Origin: a virus
Length of the DNA stretch: 27,598 nucleotides
Direction: 5' to 3' (one strand)
Virus record (IMG/VR): IMGVR_UViG_3300031974_002984
Location: 1 to 27,598 of that record
This document shows positions 20,801 to 27,128 of the stretch, one piece after another. A program made the translations under genes and the position numbers. Under the pieces are notes generated by a model. That model worked only from the letters and a program-made list of their open reading frames with translations. It was not told where the DNA came from and did no database searches. Position 1 is the first letter of the stretch. Every line of letters starts with the position of its first letter.

Positions 20801-21977
20801 TATTTTCTAAAACATTCTCATTGGTATCAATTACGCCATTACAATGAAAGCGTTTTACTTTTGCTAATGTTGTACCGCCCTCATCATCGTAAGTAGAAGT
20901 TAAAACTTCTTGTAAAAATATTCTATAAACAAAAGATTCGGTATGCGGTCTAAATCTTTGTACATCGGTAACTGGTACATCTGTATATTCATTATCATCT
21001 GCTGAGTCTCTTAGCGATAAATAAACTCCTGCCTTAATCTTGTCCCAAGAGCTGCTATCAACATCAATAAAATTATTTCCTGCTGTTCCGCTAAATGTAG
21101 TAGATGAATAAGATCCTGCATATTCAGGAACATTAACTAATTCGTCTGCTGTGTCTGCTGCTGTCTGAAAAGACTGCATGTTAACAGTGGATGCTGCCAA
21201 GCCCTTTCCGTATTCATCATTAGTAATATAGTCCAGTAAAGCCAATGCAGCATTATCAGACCATTCAAATGTACTAGAATCATTTATTCTATGGCTACCA
21301 GTTCCACCGCTTATAGATCCATCTAATCTAGGATCATATAATTTCTTACCTCTACAAACTACAGTAAGTTCAGGCGTAGAACTAAACATTCCTCTGCTAT
21401 CGTATTCAAAAGAAGCAGCAATATAAGCAATTCCTCTTAATCTATGTGATGAAGTCCATTTAGTTAATGATGCATTAAGCATTGGATCTGCTGTTTGTGT
21501 GCTTGATCCATGATGGGCATTGAATACCATTCTATATCTTGCAGTTGGATCTGTTCCGCTTTGACCGCCTGTGCCTGCGGTATTTTTACCTATCTGTGAA
21601 GCAGTACATAATGATCCTGCTCCTGAAGCTATTTTGTCTGAGCCTGCATAGTAGCCATCCCTAAATACTTTTGAGTCTTTAATAGATACACCATTAATTT
21701 CTATGGTGTTTAAATCTATGTCATCTATTTCGCCAACGCTTAATCCATATACAACAAACAATTCTTTTGAATTACCTGCATCTGTATCCATATAAAGAAG
21801 AGTTGATCCAACCCTTCTAGTTCCATAGATTACTGGCAACTTACCGCCATCAGCAGTTTTGGTAGCAAGGATATCTTGCCCTCTTCTTTGGAGTTTTTTT
21901 GCCTGTCTGTAGCCTTTTATTCCACTGGCTACACCAACAATCATAAAAATTATTTGCAGTGTTTGAAGCCAACCCAT
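14790..21977 (-). CDS. J-like tail tip protein fused to long S74 tail fibre
   Basis: 2395 aa, about twice lambda J. Residues 1-25 include a hydrophobic segment (WLQTLQIIFMIVGVASGI). Residues to about 590 resemble the J/phage-tail tip region ending near 'SVGDVIDITY...GLGLSSDYYRIEAI'. About 597-695 resembles a fibronectin type III domain. About 780-865 carries short repeats of the form (A/G)-T/L-T-x-x-(E/K)-I-A. A long Ser/Thr/Gly/Asn beta region follows, with motifs such as VTGDLTVQGTTTTLETATL and EIYHDGSNSYIKEKGNG typical of marine phage fibres. The C-terminal 101 aa form a peptidase_S74 intramolecular chaperone: TSDERLKYDI has the putative Ser2295/Lys2300 pair, followed by a coiled coil. It probably binds the receptor after self-cleavage. 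Confidence 0.85.
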   Translation of the reverse strand: MGWLQTLQIIFMIVGVASGIKGYRQAKKLQRRGQDILATKTADGGKLPVIYGTRRVGSTLLYMDTDAGNSKELFVVYGLSVGEIDDIDLNTIEINGVSIKDSKVFRDGYYAGSDKIASGAGSLCTASQIGKNTAGTGGQSGTDPTARYRMVFNAHHGSSTQTADPMLNASLTKWTSSHRLRGIAYIAASFEYDSRGMFSSTPELTVVCRGKKLYDPRLDGSISGGTGSHRINDSSTFEWSDNAALALLDYITNDEYGKGLAASTVNMQSFQTAADTADELVNVPEYAGSYSSTTFSGTAGNNFIDVDSSSWDKIKAGVYLSLRDSADDNEYTDVPVTDVQRFRPHTESFVYRIFLQEVLTSTYDDEGGTTLAKVKRFHCNGVIDTNENVLENTRDLLSNIRGFLNYLNGKYTVLIEDTASSVFSVNDDHIIDDQGIKIQYEDKSKKYNKVVVNFFNGQKKYEADTVTVFHDPNSDGTFTDYKDNDGGEELELKVEFDYITNPYIAYNMGKAILGRSRNQKTVSFLATPQLFKLSVGDVIDITYAGLGLSSDYYRIEAIDLLENGLLNIQAIEYINVYDWDAEPPEENVPEQPDIPTGTEALPPTNLSFTDSDSSASLRPYVAWNENTNSPAKEYRANCYIRGGANDGDTVFSKITNDTFVDLNFIATGDYKIQVSTITTTGSESDPATLNFTVSEPPITVPDLNFPIGGFFRLEQTGSTDAPNDAGFNSAFGRDPIDGDILIVIQTDATPEESQGYKYQDTNADGIADDFVAVDDFFAGDLIIDGTLGAAKIVAGSITGDRIAARTIGAGKIIANSLTAGEIAADAITTTELAADAVTADKIAAGTITATEIATGTLTSDSGVFGTISADDVTAGSLTSSNHSGTGNGSDFSTAGLKFNLNNGSLSAKNFRINSTGSAFFKGQVTAGTGTGTVGIGADADEEYNIFAGANNPESATFAVKNDGTVYLDRLAFKANNIVYFDENGFTEEARSDLLSGTGTTLSTYSYTSSNNTDAAVISTSDAVNVTLTGKLNVTQILGEFNRASEAAAEADIPANIKLKVRVSENSDFSGTDTHSSEQTFTADTTGTFIPDPSDGSGVTSTEYHVAVFGFFGLYQSSVSKGYGAVTSTGDLDFVANSGSTVALSADTTYYIRVEVTTTDTSYDLSNYPANTGVPSLSRAIRIAADSGGFIVTNGTGSSSTVDSFQKIAVSGQSTITSDATNANILTMAAGSGIALTTNASTDTLTIAVSGSPTFTNLTVTGDLTVQGTTTTLETATLNVEDKNITLNYGSGDTSASANGAGITIQDAVNSTTDATILWNTTSDRFDFSHGISLGDNAKATFGNSLDLEIYHDGSNSYIKEKGNGVLNISGGNAINFLTGNAADETGLTIGTDGAVTLYHDNSPKLATTSTGIDVTGTVTSDGLTVDGNAELIGNALSLDFMESDQTDKNLRLRANGGVFSVQTLSDNKSTQTQRLQVSHTTGDISFYEDTGTTAKLFWDASAESLGIGTVSPANQLHVASSGADFATIRLDAPSNTTPARHLIRSHDGVFDIRNSLTSTTPLSIDSSDNSTFSGNVYTSAIGSSTQQINIGYESTANYTGVYLGNSNSSSSGIALPQNGSSLLPRVGSSMNLGASNHKWNELYLSGAISSGAITANSGSGTQHTFTSASDAPIDVTSSDATTGIQFTDTDGNDYIFYKGSTNHYYTNSGSLGIATSSVGSGQKLNVAGGIGISGTTVIDSARALTNITTADFSTSINIGGVTSTGSSYLSGTQRIVSDGYIATQAIYNYGETGSSPAAIVFGNGSTYSTDQISLITSGVRQLYIDSGGAVDIAQGLTVGGNLSVTGTITGTISTISASTGAFSSNVNIDGCLFLDARYDNADGDNVLAFKDSVGNYSIRHNVNDGNGNYSISLGYSGTGNGQYQVTGDGVGKMLFGGHDTDGFISLNAATIGTAGTNISFSMGLLVDHDSIRVGASADGTGLGDGAGTQVFDASANAFATSYSVSSTTVIDSSRNLVNIGTVACGDITLTNNDHVQLYTTSGGSGTGGVDLPRGGHITFYGNNAPYHSIGSRDHTGAIQDDLRISSYGAIYIDLDSNDNNTGNADFVIGRHGDGTGTIATPYLFTVSGEDGDITTSGDITFYRTLTNDTGTILDSDGASNYIKGGGSGTGILYVEASELYSSAPIRANSTLKAYGKVNIGNAAFNGRDMLTLQTNDNASDRGIAFQNSGSAYSNNIFAENVGGNDARLVFTGGNATSLASLSRDFMINNQSGGGGVQGDIHARGDVVAFSTTVTSDERLKYDIQNIENPIEIIKSLTGRHFKWKKNDVQSSGVIAQEVEKTEMSFLVAEKCDIEDPNKTIKRVKYDGFIGVLIEAIKEQQEQIEELKAKLDDITN

Positions 21978-22525
21978 TAGCTACCCCACCTTATATCTGC
22001 TTTAGTTACATGAGCAAACTCCATGCCTTTATCGCCTGAATATATTTTCTGTTGCGATTCATCAGTAAAATGTCTTCCTTTGGTTAGATTCCAATTATTC
22101 CAATGATTAGCAACAGTTATATCTATAACAGAATTATTTTTATTTTCTTCTATTTCAACAGATTTAATATTTCCTGTAAAAAACACAAAAGCATCTACAA
22201 AAGAATCAGAAGAATCGAAAGCAGCTAAATAAATCGTTACCGCATTATCAATATAATTTTCATTTTCAAAAACATTTCTAAAAGTAGAGCTAACATTAGT
22301 TAGTTTAATAATTGTTTCATCCACTTTAAGCTCCCCAGTTTCAGGGGTAGTAGAAACTGATATTATTTGGTCTGAAGCTGAATAACTGTTTGAATTGTAA
22401 GTAACATCAAAAGCATGATCTGTAATTCTATAAGTGCTTGATAGTAATAATTCTACAAGAAATGCAAAAGTGTTATTTGAGTTAGCAAGTTGTGTATTAA
22501 GGCTTGCACTAAGTCCTCTGCTCAT
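21977..22525 (-). CDS. Tail tip assembly protein, DUF2163-like, 182 aa
   Basis: The N-terminus MSRGLSASLNTQLANSNNTF then AFLVELLLSSTYRITDHAFD; the body is beta-rich with a segment DETIIKLTNVSSTFRNVFEN. The short 'sr.ls..l..qL......a.lvel....y.iTd' start is that of DUF2163/BR0599-type tail proteins, which form the tip in gene transfer agents and lambda-like phages. It lies directly before the J-like gene with TAATG coupling, as expected for a gpL/gpI-like tip component. No peptidase (NlpC/P60) motif is seen. Confidence 0.6.
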   Translation of the reverse strand: MSRGLSASLNTQLANSNNTFAFLVELLLSSTYRITDHAFDVTYNSNSYSASDQIISVSTTPETGELKVDETIIKLTNVSSTFRNVFENENYIDNAVTIYLAAFDSSDSFVDAFVFFTGNIKSVEIEENKNNSVIDITVANHWNNWNLTKGRHFTDESQQKIYSGDKGMEFAHVTKADIRWGS

Positions 22526-23127
22526 TATGTAATTTCTTCTCGCAAATCAAAACTAATGTCATAAAATCCTGAAGCATCTGTAGAGAATAAAACATCTCCT
22601 GATAAGTAAACGCTAAAACTTGGCTTATCACAATCTATGCCTTCATTGTCTGCCAAAGTTTCAACCAATGAAGGAGATATAGTAATAGTTGTATTACCGC
22701 TTCCATCAGAAGAGGCATCTGCTGTTACCATGTAAACTTTTGAATGTCCGCCAAATTCTAATAAATCACCTGCTCTTAATACATTAGATGTAGAAGCACT
22801 AAAGCCTGATATAGCTATAGTTGAATCTCCTACTGTATGAGCGCCATTAACTGTTCTGCCTGAATTGGCTGCGCCAACTCCTCTGTTCGCTGTCGGATAT
22901 TGATACTGAAATGTATCAAATGCATTTTTTTGTTTTTGCAAGAATGAAAATACTTCCATTGCATCATCATTATTAAGTGGCGGTAATTGAACTGATAAAG
23001 TCCAATACTGAGATCCAAATGCTCTTACTACCCTTCTTCCTGAAATAGCATGATTCATTATGGTTGGTCTATTGTCTTGTAATTGTAGACTTCTAGGTTT
23101 TATATCTGTAGGAAATGTGCCACTCAT
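22525..23127 (-). CDS. Minor tail protein (distal tail/gpM-like), 200 aa
   Basis: Begins MSGTFPTDIKPRSLQLQDNR and continues SGRRVVRAFGSQYWTLSVQL, then PLNNDDAMEVFSFLQKQKNA. This pattern (short N-terminus, 'R.vr.....wrl.vqyppl', a helical segment, then a beta domain) is found in the minor tail proteins following the tape measure in several phages. It should join the distal end of the tube to the tip. It is placed between the tape measure and the DUF2163-like gene. I did not find a specific enzymatic motif. Confidence 0.6.
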   Translation of the reverse strand: MSGTFPTDIKPRSLQLQDNRPTIMNHAISGRRVVRAFGSQYWTLSVQLPPLNNDDAMEVFSFLQKQKNAFDTFQYQYPTANRGVGAANSGRTVNGAHTVGDSTIAISGFSASTSNVLRAGDLLEFGGHSKVYMVTADASSDGSGNTTITISPSLVETLADNEGIDCDKPSFSVYLSGDVLFSTDASGFYDISFDLREEIT

Positions 23128-23128
23128 A

Positions 23129-24997
23129 TTAAATTATTCCCATCTTCCCTCTAGAATTATAAGCCTGATTAATCATTGCTGTAATCATATTTTTTCTTGA
23201 TGATAACAATTCATCAAAACCCCTAGCATCTACAGTATTAATATTAAATGTTACATTGGATGAGCTTGCTCCAATCATTCCATTTGCTTTAGTGTGATCT
23301 ATAACAGTTTCATTGGGATGAAGAATTGCAGCAAATCCTCCTCTTCCATCTATGCCCCCTGATCTATTTCCTTTACCTGTATATCCCCCTCCTTCAAAGC
23401 TGCTAATATCTAAACCAAGCATACCAGCTAAAGGTTTTATAATTTGCTGTTGAATAGCAATCCTCATTAATTGCTCTATAACTGAATCTGCAAATTCTTT
23501 GAAATTCAATTTGCCAGTTTTCATAAACTCAATAAAACCATCTTCTATTGCTTTAAATGAATTTTGAAAAATATCTGATATTTGTTCTTGTACTGGCTTA
23601 ATATCTCCAGCAAATTTTGTGAATCCATCTTGCAATAATTGGAAAAGAGATTTTTGCGTATCTATAACAGAACTAACATTTGCAGCAACATCGCCTTCTT
23701 GTTTTTCTGTCTTACCAAGAAGCATATCCATAATACTAGGAATCTCTACTTTTTCTAATTCCTGACCTGCCCTATCAGCCATTCCTTGAATAATTGCCTG
23801 AATTTTTTGATCTGCTTCTGTTGAGTCAAATGTTTCTAACTCAAAAAGATCCATTGGTTTGATGTCAAATTTTTCTTTTGCAAAGTCAGGCAAGGCATCC
23901 ATTAAGGAATTAACAGATTTGATTGCCATATTAACAGCGCTTTTAAAGAAATTGGCAATACTTACTCCTAGAGATTTAAAATCTCTAGAAAAAGAAATTC
24001 CAGCTATCTTCATTCTATCTATAAAGTTTAGGTATGCTGGTAAAACAAAATTTACAATTTCATTTCTAAACATATACAGAACAGTTATAAGAGCTGTTAC
24101 TCCAGCTACTACTGCCCCTATTGGGTTTGCTACCATTGCTGCTGTAAGAGCCTTAACTCCAAGAACCGCTTTAGGTAACAAACTTACTGCAAAAACAGTA
24201 AGCGGTATTAATACTGCATCCATATTTGCAGCAAAATGACTCATTACCGAAGCAACACCTGAGAAAGTTCCACTTAACTTGTTTGCTTGACCAATTAAAA
24301 CAACAAAAGAGCTTTTTATCTGATTAAAGGCTTGACCAAAAGTCATAGCCATAGAATCAACTTGTGCTTGGGTTTTTGCTACTCCTCCTATAAGAACAGG
24401 AAGAATTTTCTCAGCAGTGATAGCGCCTTCTTTACCCATCTCTCTTAAGAGACCGATATCTCCACCTGTTAGCTCTTTAGCCAACATTTCTGTGAGGATA
24501 ACATTATTTTCCATCACAGAGCGAAGCTCGTCTCCTCTAAGAGCGCCTGAAGCAATACCCTGTGCTAACTGTCTCGCTGAGTTGTTAGCCTCTTGTGCAT
24601 GCGCTCCTGCGATCACAAAGGTATTTGCAACAGTTTGAGTAGCTGCTGCTATTTGATCTTGGGTTAGTCCAAATTTTTCGGATGAAACAGTTAATCTAGT
24701 AAATAGAGATGACATAGAATCAAAATCACTTCTTGATTCTTTTGCTATTCTAGCAACATGCCTTAATGCAACAGCAGCTTTTTCTTCGCTGCCAGTTAAG
24801 GCAATCATTCTGTTTTCTAGGTTTTGGAAAGTGTCGGCAGCTTGAATAAGCTCCCTAGCTCCAAAAGCTGCAGCTAATTGAGATTTAAGCCTAGAAACTT
24901 CATTATTAACGCTTTGGATATTACGCTTAACGCTGTTAATCCCTTTTTTAGTCTGATCTTCAGCCCTAAATAATAATCCAAATCGTTTTATTGCCAT
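23129..24997 (-). CDS. Tape measure protein
   Basis: 622 aa. N-terminal coiled coil (residues about 15-45, KKGINSVKRNIQSVNNEVSR), then a tape_meas_nterm region: AADTFQNLENRMIALTGSEE, SSLFTRLTVSSEKFGLTQDQ, ARQLAQGIASGALRGDELRS. The central hydrophobic segment (about 258-312, with several membrane-like helices) fits channel formation on DNA ejection. The C-terminus has a GGYTGKGNRSGG...GGFAAILHPNE segment as in gpH-type proteins. At the usual 0.15 nm per residue the tail would be about 93 nm long. It follows the frameshifted chaperone gene after a three-base gap. Confidence 0.9.
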   Translation of the reverse strand: MAIKRFGLLFRAEDQTKKGINSVKRNIQSVNNEVSRLKSQLAAAFGARELIQAADTFQNLENRMIALTGSEEKAAVALRHVARIAKESRSDFDSMSSLFTRLTVSSEKFGLTQDQIAAATQTVANTFVIAGAHAQEANNSARQLAQGIASGALRGDELRSVMENNVILTEMLAKELTGGDIGLLREMGKEGAITAEKILPVLIGGVAKTQAQVDSMAMTFGQAFNQIKSSFVVLIGQANKLSGTFSGVASVMSHFAANMDAVLIPLTVFAVSLLPKAVLGVKALTAAMVANPIGAVVAGVTALITVLYMFRNEIVNFVLPAYLNFIDRMKIAGISFSRDFKSLGVSIANFFKSAVNMAIKSVNSLMDALPDFAKEKFDIKPMDLFELETFDSTEADQKIQAIIQGMADRAGQELEKVEIPSIMDMLLGKTEKQEGDVAANVSSVIDTQKSLFQLLQDGFTKFAGDIKPVQEQISDIFQNSFKAIEDGFIEFMKTGKLNFKEFADSVIEQLMRIAIQQQIIKPLAGMLGLDISSFEGGGYTGKGNRSGGIDGRGGFAAILHPNETVIDHTKANGMIGASSSNVTFNINTVDARGFDELLSSRKNMITAMINQAYNSRGKMGII

Positions 24998-25000
24998 TTT

Positions 25001-25482
25001 TTACCTATTCTTTATTCTCTCAGCTTCTAGCTCCAAATAAGCCATCCATCCGTGAAACTCCTCTAAAGGAATTTCACCAATCTCCTCAACTGTCTTACCC
25101 AGTCTGTCAGCTAAAGCATATTGAGCGAATAACTGGTTATCCTCTCTTACTTTTTTTGGACAGTTTCTCCTGTCATTTCTCCTGTTATAGCAGAAGAAAC
25201 TCTAATTAACACATCCCTATCAACCTTCTCCATTAAAGCTTTTTTGTCTGACAAAGAAAATATTTTATTACCTTCTTCATCAAGCGCTTTATAGATCAAC
25301 ACATAGGCAAGCATTTCTACATCATTATCTTTGGCTAAAGCATAAAGTTTAGAAGTTTCTGAGAGGGTGATTGGTTTTGCATAAATTACCAAAGGCTCAT
25401 CGCCATCGCCCCACTCAGGAACTTCTATTCTTTTAATCTCTAGGCTTTCAAAGTGTTTTACTGCGTTATCTATAATTGCCAT
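25001..25482 (-). CDS. Tail assembly chaperone, -1 frameshifted GT-like form
   Basis: A -1 shift at A AAA AAG (25156-25150) bypasses the TAA and adds 49 residues: VREDNQLFAQYALADRLGKT, VEEIGEIPLEEF and HGWMAYLELEAERIKNR, ending at 25001, four bases before the tape measure start. The 160-aa fusion matches the lambda G-T and HK97 gp13/gp14 arrangement, in which the extension recruits the tail tube protein. The 'EIPLEEF.GWMAY..LE' block is typical of tail assembly chaperone C-termini. The extension frame has no start codon of its own, so frameshifting is the expected route. Confidence 0.85.
25147..25482 (-). CDS. Tail assembly chaperone, unshifted G-like form
   Basis: 111-aa product of normal termination. 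It begins MAIIDNAVKHFESLEIKRIE, has VPEWGDGDEPLVIYAKPITL, then helices with a Lys/Glu pattern, and ends GETVQKK. In lambda this is the gpG equivalent, which binds the tape measure before tube assembly. It lies between tube protein and tape measure, as in lambda and HK97. The last codons are CAA AAA AAG TAA, i.e. the slippery site next to the stop. Confidence 0.8.
   Translation of the reverse strand: MAIIDNAVKHFESLEIKRIEVPEWGDGDEPLVIYAKPITLSETSKLYALAKDNDVEMLAYVLIYKALDEEGNKIFSLSDKKALMEKVDRDVLIRVSSAITGEMTGETVQKK
25150..25156 (-). promoter_or_regulatory. Programmed -1 ribosomal frameshift site
   Basis: Canonical heptamer A AAA AAG in the zero frame (run of seven As then G on the minus strand), three bases before the TAA. 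Eight bases further on is a weak dyad, GATAA/TTATT around CCAG (25141-25128). The heptamer is the most efficient E. coli type, and its location at the end of the chaperone gene with an open -1 frame makes function very likely. Confidence 0.85.
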
Positions 25483-25486
25483 GATC

Positions 25487-25879
25487 TTAACTTACTGTTG
25501 TTTCAGATAAAGCGCCACTACCTTGCACAGAAATGCTAGCCTCGACAAGACCATCGTATGATGAATTTCTTGTCACGCCTGTAACGATAGCTGTACCAGT
25601 ATAGTAAGTATCGCCAGTAACATTTCCTTCAGGGTAAAAGTTTAAGGTAACCTCAGATCCAACGCTTAAAGCGCCTTGACCATTTGTATCAGTTTCATCC
25701 CATAAAACATCAACACTTCCTGTGAAAGAAGTTAATGATGATTTGTAAGTTCTAGCAGAATCGCCCATTGAAGTATCTTCAACAGTATCGCCAGTTTCTT
25801 CTATGGAGAAAGATCTGATCTCAGCAATTTCATTTGCTCCAACGGCTACAGTGCCTTCTTTTCCAAGATGAGTTGCCAT
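25487..25879 (-). CDS. Major tail tube protein
   Basis: Acidic, Ser/Thr/Gly-rich beta protein of 130 aa: EIRSFSIEETGDTVEDTSMG (about residues 20-39), SFTGSVDVLWDETDTNGQGA (about 51-70), TGTAIVTGVTRNSSYDGLVE (about 96-115). The 'TSMGD.ar.y...l..f.Gsvd....' pattern is that of siphovirus tail tube proteins. At 130 aa it is short, being the minimal tube domain without the extra Ig-like domain of lambda gpV. Position before the G/GT chaperone and the tape measure is decisive. Confidence 0.8.
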   Translation of the reverse strand: MATHLGKEGTVAVGANEIAEIRSFSIEETGDTVEDTSMGDSARTYKSSLTSFTGSVDVLWDETDTNGQGALSVGSEVTLNFYPEGNVTGDTYYTGTAIVTGVTRNSSYDGLVEASISVQGSGALSETTVS

Positions 25880-25882
25880 TTA

Positions 25883-26056
25883 TTACTCCTCAATATTTTC
25901 GTCTAAAACTTCTTCAATTTTAGCTTTAGACTTTTTAGAAGAAGATTTAATTTCCTTTGGGGCTGCTTCTTCTTTCCAACCCATATTCTTAAGACTCTCA
26001 ACCTTTGATGGATGAGCGTCTATAGAAACATTTCCGTCAGGACTTACTAATTTCAT
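25883..26056 (-). CDS. Small protein between tail terminator and tube, 57 aa
   Basis: MKLVSPDGNVSIDAHPSKVE, then NMGWKEEAAP and a Lys/Ser/Glu-rich disordered tail. The pattern of a short beta hairpin, 'kve.lk..GW', then a charged tail is familiar from small connector-region proteins of siphoviruses, but I cannot name it. AAGGAG is seven bases before ATG. It ends TAA TAA two bases before the tube gene start region. Confidence 0.55.
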   Translation of the reverse strand: MKLVSPDGNVSIDAHPSKVESLKNMGWKEEAAPKEIKSSSKKSKAKIEEVLDENIEE

Positions 26057-26066
26057 AGTTTTCTCC

Positions 26067-26513
26067 TTATAAAGCCGAATCAGGGCTTTGTTCTCTTGTA
26101 TGATAGTTTACATTAAAAGTGAGGACACCAACAATCACTGGTCTCTCTCCTTCACCATTCAAATCTAATTCTGTAGATTCTAAATAACAATCTTTTGCTA
26201 ATCCTGAAATAGTATTATCAGCAGCAATAGCTGTCTCTATTTCTTTGCAAATGGTATCTGCTGTATCGTCTGCATTTGCAGTTGCAGATACATAAATCTC
26301 AACAGCCAAAGATAGAGTCCTATCTAAAACTCTATTTGATCCAATAGTCGCTGGCTCTGAATTTTCTGATTTTGTATAAACTATTGCTGCAGGAAGCTCA
26401 CCGCTATCAATGTTATAAAATCTTGATTGGAATACTCTGCTTCCAGTAGTTGTTAATCCTGTGATTTGGGTTGCTAGCGCTTCCCTTATTTGATGCCTGA
26501 TATGGTTAGCCAT
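26067..26513 (-). CDS. Tail terminator, gpU-like
   Basis: 148 aa; N-terminal helix ANHIRHQIREALATQITGLT, then strands FQSRFYNIDSGELPAAIVYT and LSLAVEIYVSATANADDTAD, a helix (DTICKEIETAIAAD) and C-terminal PVIVGVLTFNVNYHTRE. The order (helix, 'v...r......LPai.vy.....', 'V.i.......ad......i...ie.ai') matches gpU-type tail terminators that cap the tube and join it to the head. It lies between the FII-like and tube genes, exactly the lambda order. Confidence 0.7.
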   Translation of the reverse strand: MANHIRHQIREALATQITGLTTTGSRVFQSRFYNIDSGELPAAIVYTKSENSEPATIGSNRVLDRTLSLAVEIYVSATANADDTADTICKEIETAIAADNTISGLAKDCYLESTELDLNGEGERPVIVGVLTFNVNYHTREQSPDSAL

Positions 26514-26860
26514 TATTGTTCCTCAAGAACCAATATAGTTATCCCAGTATTGTCAGGTTGAACATTAACGACAGTATATGTCGTTTCTGCTTTGATGGTG
26601 TTTCCATCTAAATCTGTGATTGCGCCAATAACAAGTGTATCGTTTTTAGCTGCGTTAGGTACATCAGTTGTTCTGCAATATGCCATAGGCTGAGATGAAT
26701 TGACTCCTATAGAGCCAGCAGTATCAACCTCATAAAATAATTGCTCTATGATTACCTTAATAGTTGAACTGCTGCCACCATAAGGTGTATAGGTGGCAGA
26801 TGTTCCGTGTGCATCGGTATCAAAGTAAGCCTCTAAATCCGTTGCGAACTCTAAGTTCAT
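26513..26860 (-). CDS. Head-tail joining protein, gpFII-like
   Basis: 115 aa with helix then strands: MNLEFATDLEAYFDTDAHGT, SATYTPYGGSSSTIKVIIEQ, then a long middle and TYTVVNVQPDNTGITILVLE. A 'y...G....v.vi.d....' beginning and 'Y.V..v.pD..Gi..l.Le' ending match gpFII/PF13856-type connector proteins. Its neighbours (capsid region upstream, gpU-like downstream) agree. Translation is coupled on both sides by TAATG. Confidence 0.65.
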   Translation of the reverse strand: MNLEFATDLEAYFDTDAHGTSATYTPYGGSSSTIKVIIEQLFYEVDTAGSIGVNSSQPMAYCRTTDVPNAAKNDTLVIGAITDLDGNTIKAETTYTVVNVQPDNTGITILVLEEQ

Positions 26861-27075
26861 TACTTCTTACCTTTTCTTTTGGTTACTTTAGGAGCTTCAG
26901 ACTCTTCTAGTCCAACACTTCTATCAGCTTTTTTAGGCTCTTTGCCATGATGTTCTTCTGCTTTTCCATAACCCATTAGCTCTCTGCCAACTGATTCTTC
27001 TAATTCAACGACTGAGCCAGCAGAAACTCTTTCGCCTTTTACGATTGTGTCTGTAGTAATTAAATATTTTTTCAT
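26860..27075 (-). CDS. Small head-region protein, 71 aa
   Basis: Start taken at 27075 (MKKYLITTDTIVKGERVSAG), because a longer frame to 27120 would run through the GNRA hairpin. First part is beta (SVVELEESVGRELMGYGKAE), then a highly charged tail (KKADRS ... KRKGKK). From memory, many phages have such a 'yl.......g..v..G.vv.l.......l...G.a' protein after the capsid gene. Function not established; lies in the position of lambda FI. Confidence 0.55.
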   Translation of the reverse strand: MKKYLITTDTIVKGERVSAGSVVELEESVGRELMGYGKAEEHHGKEPKKADRSVGLEESEAPKVTKRKGKK

Positions 27076-27086
27076 AATTTTTAAAG

Positions 27087-27106
27087 TGGGGGTGTTTCCA
27101 CCCCCA
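27087..27106 (-). terminator. GNRA-loop hairpin after the major capsid gene
   Basis: An 8-bp stem TGGGGGTG/CACCCCCA closed by a GAAA tetraloop on the transcribed (minus) strand. It is followed by ACTTTAAAAA, not a clean U-run. It lies 23 bases after the capsid stop. It may partly terminate transcription or protect the capsid message's 3' end, giving higher capsid than downstream expression. Confidence 0.6.
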
Positions 27107-27128
27107 TCCCATTTAAGCATTTGTTAAA

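Noticed and set aside
23859-24239. Rightward 126-codon frame opposite the tape measure gene
   Set aside because: Shadow of the hydrophobic and Lys-rich tape measure codons; no ribosome site and the opposite strand is clearly coding.
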